Positions 1 to 6,476 of a stretch of DNA of 10,881 nucleotides are shown here, piece by piece. The notes beneath the pieces were generated by a model. That model saw nothing but the letters and a program-made list of their open reading frames with translations, was not told the origin of the DNA and searched no databases. Position numbers and translations under genes: made by a program. Numbering within the stretch: position 1 is the stretch's first letter; each line of letters opens with the position of its first letter. Source of the stretch: PNKC01 sp039917655 (GTDB taxonomy: Bacteria > Chloroflexota > Dehalococcoidia > Tepidiformales > Tepidiformaceae). The stretch is from NCBI GenBank assembly GCA_039917655.1, contig JBDSJC010000249.1, positions 1 through 10,881 on the forward strand, given 5' to 3'.

Positions 1-613
1 TGGCGTCGCAGTTCTTGCGGGCGACCTCGGCGGCGATGGGGTCGATGTCGATCGCCTCGACGGTAGCCGCGCCGAGGAGGATGGCGGCGATCGCGAGCAC
101 TCCGGAGCCAGTGCCGACATCGAGCACTGCCATGCCGGGGCGGACGAGTTCGTCCATGGCGCTGAGGCAGAGACGGGTGGTCTCGTGGTGGCCGGTGCCG
201 AAGGCCTGCCCGGGGTCCAGGCGGATGGCGATCTGGCCGGGCTGCACTTCGTGCTCGATCCAGGTGGGGACGATGACGATGCGGTCGCCGGTGTCTACGA
301 CGCCGAAGAATTCGCGCCAACTGACGGCCCAATCCTGCCCGTAGATGGGCTTCGCAGTGAGCTGCACGGCGGGATAGGCCTCCATGGCACGGCGCAGGTC
401 CTCGGTGAGGACGGCGCCGAGTTCGCTGCTGGGGAGGTAGGCGCGGATGAGGATGGGCTCGCCGCCGCGCACCTTAAAGCCGAGTTCGGGACCGAGAATA
501 TCGACCGGCTCTTCGACCGTGATCCCACCGGGCGAGACGCCGCGCATCAGCTCGGACACTTCCTCGACGAGCGCGGGAGGCGTTTGGGCGGTGATTTCGA
601 ACCAGAGCGCCAC
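1..613 (-). CDS. prmA: Ribosomal protein L11 methyltransferase (PrmA), C-terminus cut by window edge
   Basis: SAM-dependent methyltransferase of the PrmA family, which methylates ribosomal protein L11 in the cytoplasm. The 204 visible residues start at a GTG (MALWFEITAQ). They contain the family signature FGTGHHETTRLCL (about 138-150), methyltransferase motif I LDVGTGSGVLAIAA (164-177) and the acidic loop IDIDP (188-192) that normally contacts the SAM ribose. Full family members are near 290-310 residues, so roughly the last third lies outside the window. The GTG is 10 bases after the dnaJ stop. An in-frame TTG at 634 would overlap dnaJ instead, and neither start has a good Shine-Dalgarno sequence. 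The dnaJ-prmA order is a known arrangement in several bacterial phyla and implies co-transcription. Seen: motifs and spacing. Inferred: exact start and operon. Confidence 0.93.
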   Translation of the reverse strand, partial: MALWFEITAQTPPALVEEVSELMRGVSPGGITVEEPVDILGPELGFKVRGGEPILIRAYLPSSELGAVLTEDLRRAMEAYPAVQLTAKPIYGQDWAVSWREFFGVVDTGDRIVIVPTWIEHEVQPGQIAIRLDPGQAFGTGHHETTRLCLSAMDELVRPGMAVLDVGTGSGVLAIAAILLGAATVEAIDIDPIAAEVARKNCDA

Positions 614-623
614 GGCGGGTTCG

Positions 624-1763
624 CTAGCCGGCAACGGCGTCTCGAAGCCGCTCGAAGAAGCCCTTGCCTTTGCGCGGCAGGACCGGCGTGCCCATCGTCT
701 CCGCGAGTTGGAGGAGGAGGGAACGCTGGTCTTCGGTGAGTTCTTCGGGGACGACGGCGGTGACGCGCACGACCATGTCGCCGCGACCGGTGGAGCGGAG
801 ATGGGGGACGCCCTTGCCGCGCAGCACGAAGTCTTCGCCGCTCTGCGTCCCTGAGGGGATGTCGAACTGCATATCGCCGTCGAGCGTGGGGATGGTGACG
901 GTCGCACCGAGGGCCGCCTGGGCGATGTTAATCGGGAGTTCGAAGAGGATGTGGTCTTCGACGCGTTCGAATTTGGCGTGTTCGGCGACGGTGAGCACGA
1001 CGTAGAGGTTGCCGGATTCGCCACCGCGCGCGCCCGCTTCGCCCTCGTTGGTGATACGAATCTGCGCACCCTCGTCAACGCCAGCGGGGACCTTCACGCT
1101 GATCTTGCGGACGGCCTTTTCGCGTCCTGAGCCGCGGCACTTCGCGCACGGGTTGGGGACAATGCGGCCCTCGCCGGCGCAACGCACGCAGGGTGCAACG
1201 TTGACGAACTGGCCGAAGATGCTCTGCTGGGCACGGCGAATCTCGCCAGCGCCGTTGCATTCGGGGCAGGTGGCGAGTTCGGTGCCGGGCTCGGCGCCCT
1301 TGCCTGCGCACTTGTCGCAGCGTTCGAGGCGTTGGTATTCGATCTCTTTGTCGATGCCGAAGACAGCCTCTTCGAAGGTGAGGCGCATGTTGTAGCGAAG
1401 GTCACTTCCCTTGGCTGGGCCACGGCGGCGGCGGCCGCCACCGCGCTGCCCGCCGCCAAAGAAGGCGTCGAAGATATCGCCAAAGCCTTCGAAGTTCTGG
1501 AAGCCATCGAACCCGCCGCCGCCGGCTGAGCCATCGACGCCAGCGTGACCGTAGCGATCGTAGACCGCGCGCTTTTCGGGGTCGGAGAGGACCTCGTAGG
1601 CACGGTTGATCTCTTTGAACTTGTCATCCGCACCGTCTGTGGCGTTGCGGTCCGGGTGGAACTCCATGGCGAGTTTGCGGTAGGCCTTTTTCATCTCGGC
1701 CGCGTCCGCGTTTTTGGGTACGCCAAGGACATCGTAGTAGTCGCGTTGTCCGGTTGCTGCCAT
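624..1763 (-). CDS. dnaJ: Chaperone protein DnaJ (Hsp40, class A)
   Basis: Co-chaperone that delivers unfolded clients to DnaK and stimulates its ATPase through the J domain. The 379 residues match the usual DnaJ length. The J domain is at about 8-72 with the invariant HPD at 36-38, and a Gly/Phe-rich linker runs from about 73 to 115. A zinc region has all four CxxCxGxG repeats: CDKCAGKG (149), CPECNGAG (166), CVRCAGEG (192) and CAKCRGSG (206). The C-terminal client-binding domains follow, to about 340. The ATG at 1763 gives the standard N-terminus MAATGQRDYYDVLGV. The reading frame stays open about 300 bases further upstream, but that would overlap the divergent DinB-like gene and matches no DnaJ. 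No hrcA, grpE or dnaK precedes it, so this copy is apart from a classic dnaK operon. A candidate extended -10 lies 10 bases before the ATG. Confidence 0.97.
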   Translation of the reverse strand: MAATGQRDYYDVLGVPKNADAAEMKKAYRKLAMEFHPDRNATDGADDKFKEINRAYEVLSDPEKRAVYDRYGHAGVDGSAGGGGFDGFQNFEGFGDIFDAFFGGGQRGGGRRRRGPAKGSDLRYNMRLTFEEAVFGIDKEIEYQRLERCDKCAGKGAEPGTELATCPECNGAGEIRRAQQSIFGQFVNVAPCVRCAGEGRIVPNPCAKCRGSGREKAVRKISVKVPAGVDEGAQIRITNEGEAGARGGESGNLYVVLTVAEHAKFERVEDHILFELPINIAQAALGATVTIPTLDGDMQFDIPSGTQSGEDFVLRGKGVPHLRSTGRGDMVVRVTAVVPEELTEDQRSLLLQLAETMGTPVLPRKGKGFFERLRDAVAG

Positions 1764-1773
1764 CTGTGTTAGC

Positions 1774-1782
1774 AGTGTACCA
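1774..1782 (-). promoter_or_regulatory. Candidate extended -10 promoter element for dnaJ
   Basis: On the minus strand TGGTACACT fits an extended -10 (TGnTAnnnT). It ends 10 bases before the dnaJ ATG, so the mRNA would have a leader of only a few bases. No convincing -35 hexamer is visible, and there is no CIRCE inverted repeat here. Pattern match only. Confidence 0.3.
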
Positions 1783-1858
1783 GAGAGAGTGCCAGCGGCG
1801 GGTGCGGGGAGGAAATGGGCCTTTGCGGCGGTGATGCTTCGCCAGCAGCGGTGCGGCT

Positions 1859-1867
1859 TGGTAGGCT
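1859..1867 (+). promoter_or_regulatory. Candidate extended -10 for a leaderless DinB-like mRNA
   Basis: TGGTAGGCT (TGnTAnnnT) ends 5 bases before the ATG at 1873, placing the predicted transcription start at or next to the start codon. There is no Shine-Dalgarno sequence in front of this ATG, which fits a leaderless transcript. No clear -35 is visible. Pattern match only. Confidence 0.3.
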
Positions 1868-1872
1868 GGCTC

Positions 1873-2340
1873 ATGCCTCGCCTGCCTGCCGCCCTCGAAC
1901 CGGTCTTCCAGTTATTCACCGAAGGGCCAACGCTCGTGACGCGGGCGATCGAGGGGTTGGAGCCGGGGCTGCTCAGCCGGCCGGGGCACGATGGCTGGTC
2001 GGTGCGGGACGTTATCGTGCACCTGGCGGATGCCGAGCTCATCGGTGCGTTGCGCTTTCGCATGGTATTGGCCGGGGAGAAGCCGCCGCTTCCGGTGTAT
2101 GACCAAGAGACATGGAAGAGGCGGCTGCATTACCTCTGGCGCTCTCCCGAGGCCTCACTCTCGCTGTTCCAGCAGACGCGCTTCGCATCGGCGGAGATGT
2201 TGCGCCAGTGCAGCGCCTCGGATTGGGAGCGGGTGGGTGTGCACCCAGAGCGCGGAGAGCTAACGCTGGGGGAACTGCTGGTGACCTACGCGAACCACGC
2301 GGTGGAGCATGTGGCGCAGATTCAGGCGTTACGGGCGTAG
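1873..2340 (+). CDS. DinB/YfiT-like four-helix metalloprotein
   Basis: Cytoplasmic protein of the DinB_2 superfamily. Members are four-helix bundles binding a divalent metal through three histidines; most have unknown substrates, and some are thiol-dependent transferases. The 155 residues show the typical pattern: DGWSVRDVIVHLADAE (40-55) with the first histidine at 50, then YANHAVEHVAQI (139-150) with histidines at 142 and 146. I chose the ATG at 1873 (MPRLPAALEP) because the family begins shortly before the first helix. The open frame back to 1789 adds an unlike N-terminus and reaches toward the dnaJ promoter. The gene is divergent from dnaJ, and its stop is 4 bases from the end of the convergent PIN gene. 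Superfamily assignment is firm; function is unknown. Confidence 0.82.
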   Translation: MPRLPAALEPVFQLFTEGPTLVTRAIEGLEPGLLSRPGHDGWSVRDVIVHLADAELIGALRFRMVLAGEKPPLPVYDQETWKRRLHYLWRSPEASLSLFQQTRFASAEMLRQCSASDWERVGVHPERGELTLGELLVTYANHAVEHVAQIQALRA

Positions 2341-2344
2341 GAGG

Positions 2345-2753
2345 CTAAGGGACGATTTCGAAAGAAGGGCGGTGGGCAGGACGGATCGCCCCGAAGTGGC
2401 GGCGATCGAGCGTCAACAGGGTGGCCACGTCCAACCTTTCAGCGATTGCCACGATCGTTGCATCGACGGTGCCCAGCGGGAAGTCGGCGTACTGCTCGAC
2501 AAGGTCAGCGGCGCGCAGGTAGTCAGCTTCGAGGGGGTCGATGAGTTCGATTGAGAAGCCGACCAGGCTACGCAAGAACCTCGCTTCGACCTGAGGCGTG
2601 GGGCGATCAAGCAGGAAGTGGGAGATCTCCGCGAGCGTCACGGTTGGCAGCCAGTGGCTCAGTGACGCTGGAAAAGTAATGGCTGACGGCCGCGTGGTGT
2701 TGGTCGCTGGGAATCAATAGCGCAACGACTGGTCCGGAGTCCGCGATGATCAC
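2345..2753 (-). pseudogene. VapC-like PIN-domain toxin, apparently frameshifted
   Basis: PIN-domain ribonuclease of the VapC type, in two frames. The first piece starts at a GTG at 2753 (VIIADSGPVVALL) and runs out at a stop at 2607-2609. The second is open from about 2644 to the stop at 2345 (TVTLAEISHFLLD...). Removing one base, for example one A of the CCAACC run at 2642-2647 on the minus strand, joins them into a 135-residue protein of normal VapC length. That protein would carry the four PIN acidic residues: Asp5, Glu42 (LAEI), Asp97 (GTVDATIVA) and Asp116 (TLDRRHF). The GTG overlaps the antitoxin stop by 4 bases (GTGA), a usual toxin-antitoxin junction. Either a recently inactivated toxin or a base error in the assembly; the intact catalytic residues make decay recent at most. 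Confidence 0.8.
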
Positions 2754-3115
2754 CAGTCCGGTTCGAGATTGAATGTGTCCCTGTAAAGGTCACGCGCGTA
2801 CATGTCTTTCCACTCGGGCGAACCGAACTGCGGCCCCGGCTTCCATTCCACGTCTTTGAAGCTATCGGCCAGATCCAGCCACCCCTGGTTGGGGTTCTTC
2901 GTCGGCTCTTCCAAGCTATCGGCGAAATCGAGAAGCCATTGGTTTGGATTTTCGTCTGGATCCACTGCCAGTTCCTGCGCTGGAGCCGAGGGACCGCCGT
3001 TGGGCCTGGGGGCGGCAGTCTCGATCTCTTCGCTGACGGTGCGGCCGTGACAGCGGGCGCGCTCCTCCCACCGGCGGTAGGCATTTTCGGAAAGAGTGAT
3101 CGTTTTCGCGGCCAC
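2750..3115 (-). CDS. VapB-like antitoxin with an internal peptide duplication
   Basis: Probable antitoxin partner of the PIN gene. The 121-residue reading starts at a GTG at 3115. Its N-terminus AKTITLSENAYRRWEERA (3-20) followed by GRTVSEEI (24-31) resembles the strand-helix-helix DNA-binding part of ribbon-helix-helix VapB antitoxins, which repress their own operon. The C-terminal half is acidic and Trp-rich. It contains a duplicated unit: NPNQWLLDFADSLE (56-69) and NPNQGWLDLADSFK (74-87), 9 of 14 residues identical with a period of 18. This region would be the toxin-binding tail. The frame is open further upstream to 3280, but that part is read from a palindromic repeat and intergenic DNA. 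No Shine-Dalgarno sequence is present; a -10-like element ends 6 bases before the GTG. The family assignment is by resemblance and position. Confidence 0.7.
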   Translation of the reverse strand: MAAKTITLSENAYRRWEERARCHGRTVSEEIETAAPRPNGGPSAPAQELAVDPDENPNQWLLDFADSLEEPTKNPNQGWLDLADSFKDVEWKPGPQFGSPEWKDMYARDLYRDTFNLEPDW

Positions 3116-3121
3116 GCAGTA

Positions 3122-3130
3122 AGAATACCA
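3122..3130 (-). promoter_or_regulatory. Candidate extended -10 for a leaderless antitoxin-toxin mRNA
   Basis: On the minus strand TGGTATTCT (extended -10, TATTCT being the best -10 match in the window) is followed by six bases and then the antitoxin GTG. That distance puts transcription initiation at the start codon and explains the lack of a Shine-Dalgarno sequence. No good -35 is seen. It also supports the GTG at 3115 as the true start. Confidence 0.4.
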
Positions 3131-3174
3131 GACTCGTGAGGGCGAGCCGAGACTATTGCGCATGCTTTGATCGA

Positions 3175-3219
3175 CCCGTCCCGCTCGTCCTTCGACAAGC
3201 TCAGGACGAGCGGGACGGG
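3175..3219. repeat. REP-like palindrome with perfect 17-bp arms
   Basis: Perfect inverted repeat: arm 3175-3191 (CCCGTCCCGCTCGTCCT), 11-base loop 3192-3202, arm 3203-3219. On the minus strand the loop reads GAGCTTGTCGA. Outside the stem, GATCGA (3169-3174) and TCGATC (3225-3230) add a further flanking complementarity. The element encodes the last residues and the TGA stop of the photolyase gene and lies 60 bases before the antitoxin start. There is no T-run after the stem, so it is not a textbook intrinsic terminator, though it could still stall or stabilise transcripts. A second copy of the same core is at 6477-6503. Confidence 0.85.
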
Positions 3220-4664
3220 CGGGCTCGATCCAACGGCGTACCCTGCTTGACTGCGCGGAATGCCGCCAGGGCACGTTCACGGGCCATGGGGTGATCGACT
3301 ATCCGCGGCGGGTAGTCTTTCAGCGGTGATTCCATCGTCCATGGCTCATGGATGAACGCATCGGGGACGGCCTGGAGTTCCGGCAGCCAACGGCGGATGT
3401 AGCTGCCTTGCGGGTCGAACTTCTTCGACTGCGACACCGGGTTGAAGATTCGGAAATACGGCTGGGCGTCTGTCCCCGTGCCCGCGGACCACTGCCACCC
3501 GCCGTTGTTCGCCGCTGGATCGCCGTCGATCAGCTGCTTCATGAAGAAGGCCTCGCCTTCTCGCCAGTAGATCAGGAGGTCTTTCGTCAGAAAGCTGGCG
3601 ACGATCATCCTCGCCCGGTTGTGCATCCAGCCAATCGAGTTCAGCTGGCGCATTGCGGCGTCAACCACCGGATAACCGGTGCGCCCTTCTTGCCACGCTT
3701 TGAGTTCTTCGGGAGCCTCGCGAAAGGCAACCTGTTCGTACTCTGGACGGAAACTCGAATTGTGGACCCGTGGGAAGTGAAACAGGATGTGCATGTAGAA
3801 GTCGCGCCAGGCCAGTTCGCTAATCCAGGCATCAACCGATTCCCGCTGGCTGGCACTGGCAGCCGCGGACCTGGCCGACCGCGCGGCGCGATAGGCCTGG
3901 CGGGGCGAAAGCATCCCGAACCGGAAGTACGGCGACAATCCAGACGTCGCGCCCTCCCCGCCGTCCGCAAACGGGTCCACGGCGAGGATGTCCCGCTGCA
4001 CCGAGTAATCGAACACCGCGCCGCCGGTGAAGCGCGTCAGCCGTCGCGCTGCTTCAGCTTCGCCCGCGACGGGCACGTTTATCGTTGAGCCGAACCCAAG
4101 GTCCGCCAGGCTCGGCATGGGCTGGCGTTCGATGCCCGGCAGATGATGAAGCTGGCCGCCGCGAATGCTGTACGAAACGACCTCCGGTTTGGGCAGGACA
4201 AGCCACCGGCGCTTGTAAGGCGAGTACACAACGAATGGACTCCCGTCAGCTTTCAACGTTTGCCCGGGCGGATGGACCATTGCGTCGTCAAACAGATGGA
4301 GCGGCACTTCGAGGACGTTCGCCACCGAACGATCCCGCTGAACCGCGAAGGGGGTGTAGTCGCGGTTCGCATAAACCGCGGCGGCCCCGAACGAACGCAC
4401 TACCTGGGACAACACGGTCCGGGGCTCACCTTGTTGGATGAGCAACTCACCGCCGAGTTCGCGCAGAGCCTCACCCACCGCTGCCAACCCGGCGAGCATG
4501 AACTTCAGACGTGGCAGCCCCATTCGCTTGCTGCAAAGCAACGAAGGGTCGAGGACGAAGACCGGCAGGACTTTCGCGCCCGTCGCCAGCGCGGCCTGGA
4601 GCGCGAGGTTGTCGTGCAATCGCAAGTCGCGCCGCAACCACCACAGGACGATGTTTGCCTTCAA
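3201..4664 (-). CDS. phr: Deoxyribodipyrimidine photolyase / cryptochrome family (class I CPD photolyase)
   Basis: FAD-containing light-driven DNA repair enzyme that splits cyclobutane pyrimidine dimers. The 487 residues fit the family. The N-terminal antenna-binding alpha/beta domain opens with IVLWWLRRDLRLHDN (5-19). The C-terminal helical FAD domain holds TSGLSPYFRFGMLSP (240-254), ISELAWRDFY (281-290), YPVVDAAMRQL (331-341), MHNRARMI (347-354) and the hallmark NNGGWQWSAGTGTDA (386-400) followed by YFRIFNP (403-409). I chose the TTG at 4664 because the family starts just before IVLWWLRRD and a Shine-Dalgarno sequence AAAGGAAG stands in front. An in-frame ATG at 4691 adds nine residues and is the main alternative. 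The last codons and stop come from a palindromic repeat. The gene is divergent from the FAD dehydrogenase gene. CPD against 6-4 specificity cannot be proven here. Confidence 0.93.
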   Translation of the reverse strand: MKANIVLWWLRRDLRLHDNLALQAALATGAKVLPVFVLDPSLLCSKRMGLPRLKFMLAGLAAVGEALRELGGELLIQQGEPRTVLSQVVRSFGAAAVYANRDYTPFAVQRDRSVANVLEVPLHLFDDAMVHPPGQTLKADGSPFVVYSPYKRRWLVLPKPEVVSYSIRGGQLHHLPGIERQPMPSLADLGFGSTINVPVAGEAEAARRLTRFTGGAVFDYSVQRDILAVDPFADGGEGATSGLSPYFRFGMLSPRQAYRAARSARSAAASASQRESVDAWISELAWRDFYMHILFHFPRVHNSSFRPEYEQVAFREAPEELKAWQEGRTGYPVVDAAMRQLNSIGWMHNRARMIVASFLTKDLLIYWREGEAFFMKQLIDGDPAANNGGWQWSAGTGTDAQPYFRIFNPVSQSKKFDPQGSYIRRWLPELQAVPDAFIHEPWTMESPLKDYPPRIVDHPMARERALAAFRAVKQGTPLDRARPSRSS

Positions 4665-4668
4665 GTGT

Positions 4669-4676
4669 CTTCCTTT
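4669..4676 (-). promoter_or_regulatory. Shine-Dalgarno site deciding the photolyase TTG start
   Basis: Minus strand AAAGGAAG followed by ACAC and TTG. This is the best ribosome-binding match in the upstream region and favours the TTG at 4664 over the ATG at 4691. Confidence 0.5.
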
Positions 4677-4909
4677 GGGGACCGGTCGCATCGCCAGGAC
4701 CCACCGTGTTTTTCCAGGACGCGCCCGCGAGCGCAAGCTTGCCACCCACCGGTCGGCGGACGCCGTACATAAACCCAGTCTCAGGTAATTGCCGCGGGAA
4801 CGCGCGCAATCCTGCTCACCACGCCGTCTGCGGACCACTCCTCGCGAAGCCGCTCGCCCGCGGACGGACCCAAAATCCTCGTGACCGCCCGAAAAGCTTA
4901 CCCGCGCCC

Positions 4910-4933
4910 TTTGTGTCTTTGTGCCTTCGTGTC
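4910..4933 (+). repeat. Three tandem 8-bp repeats, consensus TTYGTGYC
   Basis: TTTGTGTC, TTTGTGCC and TTCGTGTC follow one another in exact register and stop one base before the -10-like hexamer TACGTT (4935-4940) of the FAD dehydrogenase gene. They are T-rich in an otherwise GC-rich intergenic region (4665-4946) in which I see no gene. They could be an operator array, or a fragment of a dispersed low-complexity element. Confidence 0.6.
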
Positions 4934-4940
4934 TTACGTT
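4911..4940 (+). promoter_or_regulatory. Candidate promoter for a leaderless FAD-dehydrogenase mRNA
   Basis: TTGTGT (4911-4916), an 18-base spacer and TACGTT (4935-4940), followed by six bases and the ATG at 4947. The -35 match to TTGACA is weak (3 of 6). The short distance to the ATG and the missing Shine-Dalgarno sequence suggest a leaderless message. Confidence 0.3.
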
Positions 4941-4946
4941 ACCGCA

Positions 4947-6371
4947 ATGTCCACACCGCTAGCTTCCCCCGGCGCCACCGCCCGCTATGAGACCGCCGTT
5001 GTCGTTGTCGGCAGCGGCATCGCCGGACTATCGACCGCCATCAGCGCTCGCCAGGCTGGCGCGGATGTCGTCCTCATTGAGAAAGCCCCGAAGGAAGGCC
5101 GGGGCGGCAACACGCGCTTCGCTGACGCCCAGATGCGCTTCCCCCACGAGGCCGATGAGTTCGGCACGCGCGACTACAGCGTCGAGGAGATGTACGCCGA
5201 CCTGATGCGCATTTCGCGCGGCCGCGCCAACCCTGAACTGGTGCGTACGCTCTGTGAGAATGCCCGCGAAACCGCGGAATGGCTCACCGGAATGGGCCTC
5301 GAATGGGAAGCCGGCTACCCGCATACGGCTGGTTACCGCCGCAGCCCAAAAACGGGCGGCGCCGGACTCGTTGACCTGCTCTTCCGCCGCTTCGAAGGGC
5401 TCGGCGGCACGGTCGCCTACGAAACCGGAGCGATGGACCTGCTCGTGGATGAACAGCTCATCGTCCGGGGCGTGCGCTGCGCCGCGCCGGAGGGCCTGGT
5501 CGATATAGAGGCGCACGGCGGCGTGGTGCTCGCCTGCGGCGGCTTCCAGGCCAACGTTCAGATGCGCGTCCAACACCTCGGCCGCTTCGCAGACAACCTC
5601 ATCCTCCGTGGCAGCCGCTACAACACGGGCGAAGGCCTGCGCATGGCGATCGATGCTGGCGCCCAGCCCGCCGGCCAGTGGGGTGACTACCATTCGGCCG
5701 TGCTCGACGCCCGTTCGCCGCGCATCGAATGCGGTGTGACCGCTCTTTACAACTACCAGATGGGCATCTTCGTGGACCGCGAGGGGAGGCGGTTTCTGGA
5801 CGAAGGCGAAGACTTCCGGGACCACACTTACGTCAAGTTCAGCAAGTTCATTGTGGAGCAGGCGGGCGGAGAGGCGTGGTGCATCTTCGACCAACAGGCT
5901 TATCAGCGCGAAGAGTTCGCCCGCGCGTGGCGGCCGGTCGGGCCGCCACTCCAGGCAGATTCGTGGAAAGAACTGGCCGGGCAGATGGATATGCCTGTCG
6001 AGAGCCTGCTCGACACCATCGGCGAGTTCAACAGTGCGGTGCAGCCCGGCGAGTATGACCTGGACAGGCTCGACGGCAAAAGCACGAGTGGCATTACGCC
6101 GCCGAAGAGCAACTGGGCGCTTCCCCTCACCCAGCCGCCCTACATCGCCGTGCCGGTCACGGGCGGGATCACCTTCACCTTCGGCGGGCTAAAGTGCGAC
6201 ACCAACGCCCGCGTCATCGATACGCGCGGCAAGGTGATGCAAGGTCTCTACGCCGCGGGCGAGACGATTGGCGAGATCTTCTACTACAACTACCCGGGAG
6301 CAAGCTCGGTCATTCGTGGCGCCGTGTTTGGGCGAATCGCGGGCGCGCACGCCGCTGCCCGCAACCACTGA
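4947..6371 (+). CDS. FAD-dependent dehydrogenase, fumarate reductase/TcuA-like superfamily
   Basis: Soluble flavoprotein of the FAD_binding_2 superfamily (fumarate reductase, tricarballylate dehydrogenase TcuA, 3-ketosteroid dehydrogenases). The 474 residues from the ATG at 4947 begin MSTPLASPGATARYE. The dinucleotide-binding fold is VVVVGSGIAGLSTA with its distal acidic residue in VLIEKAP. GGNTRFADAQMRF resembles TcuA-type proteins. The C-terminal FAD segment is GLYAAGETIGEIFYYNYPG followed by GAVFGRIAGAHAA. That loop reads YYNYPGASSV, without the His and Arg expected for fumarate or succinate chemistry, so the substrate is probably something else. An upstream in-frame GTG at 4881 adds 22 residues that are read through intergenic repeats and is rejected. 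No TcuB-like partner or transporter is adjacent. No signal peptide or membrane helix is seen. The superfamily is certain; the substrate is unknown. Confidence 0.88.
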   Translation: MSTPLASPGATARYETAVVVVGSGIAGLSTAISARQAGADVVLIEKAPKEGRGGNTRFADAQMRFPHEADEFGTRDYSVEEMYADLMRISRGRANPELVRTLCENARETAEWLTGMGLEWEAGYPHTAGYRRSPKTGGAGLVDLLFRRFEGLGGTVAYETGAMDLLVDEQLIVRGVRCAAPEGLVDIEAHGGVVLACGGFQANVQMRVQHLGRFADNLILRGSRYNTGEGLRMAIDAGAQPAGQWGDYHSAVLDARSPRIECGVTALYNYQMGIFVDREGRRFLDEGEDFRDHTYVKFSKFIVEQAGGEAWCIFDQQAYQREEFARAWRPVGPPLQADSWKELAGQMDMPVESLLDTIGEFNSAVQPGEYDLDRLDGKSTSGITPPKSNWALPLTQPPYIAVPVTGGITFTFGGLKCDTNARVIDTRGKVMQGLYAAGETIGEIFYYNYPGASSVIRGAVFGRIAGAHAAARNH

Positions 6372-6452
6372 TCCCACCAGCGAAGCCCGGCGACTGGCAC
6401 TCCCGAGCGGCCTGCGCGGCGGCGACGAGGGCGAGCCCACTCCGTTCTCGCT

Positions 6453-6463
6453 GAGCCCGTCGA
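6453..6463 (+). repeat. Degenerate third copy of the REP-like core
   Basis: GAGCCCGTCGA matches the 11-base core GAGCnnnTCGA found as the loop of the two hairpins. Its flanks pair only partially (TCGC with GCGA a few bases out), so it is a decayed or half copy next to the full copy at 6477-6503. Confidence 0.5.
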
Positions 6464-6476
6464 ACGCGAACTGTGG

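Noticed and set aside
1764..2063. N-terminal extension of DnaJ by 100 codons
   Set aside because: It overlaps the divergent DinB-like gene, and DnaJ proteins begin just before the J domain, as the ATG at 1763 gives.
3175..3219. Classic intrinsic terminator
   Set aside because: The stem is strong, but no run of T follows it on either strand. I list it as a REP-like repeat instead.
3116..3280. N-terminal extension of the antitoxin through the palindrome
   Set aside because: The extra residues (including PELVEG) are read from the REP-like repeat and the end of the photolyase gene; the ribbon-helix-helix-like part starts at the GTG at 3115.
3348..4088. Plus-strand open frame (246 codons) opposite the photolyase gene
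   Set aside because: Fully antisense to a photolyase with all hallmark motifs; its own translation resembles no family.
4910..4933. CRISPR-like array
   Set aside because: Units are only 8 bases, have no spacers, and lie directly against a promoter-like hexamer with no cas genes in the window.
5028..5894. Minus-strand open frame (288 codons) inside the FAD dehydrogenase gene
   Set aside because: Entirely inside a confidently assigned gene, with no family motif and no start context. A GC-rich shadow frame.
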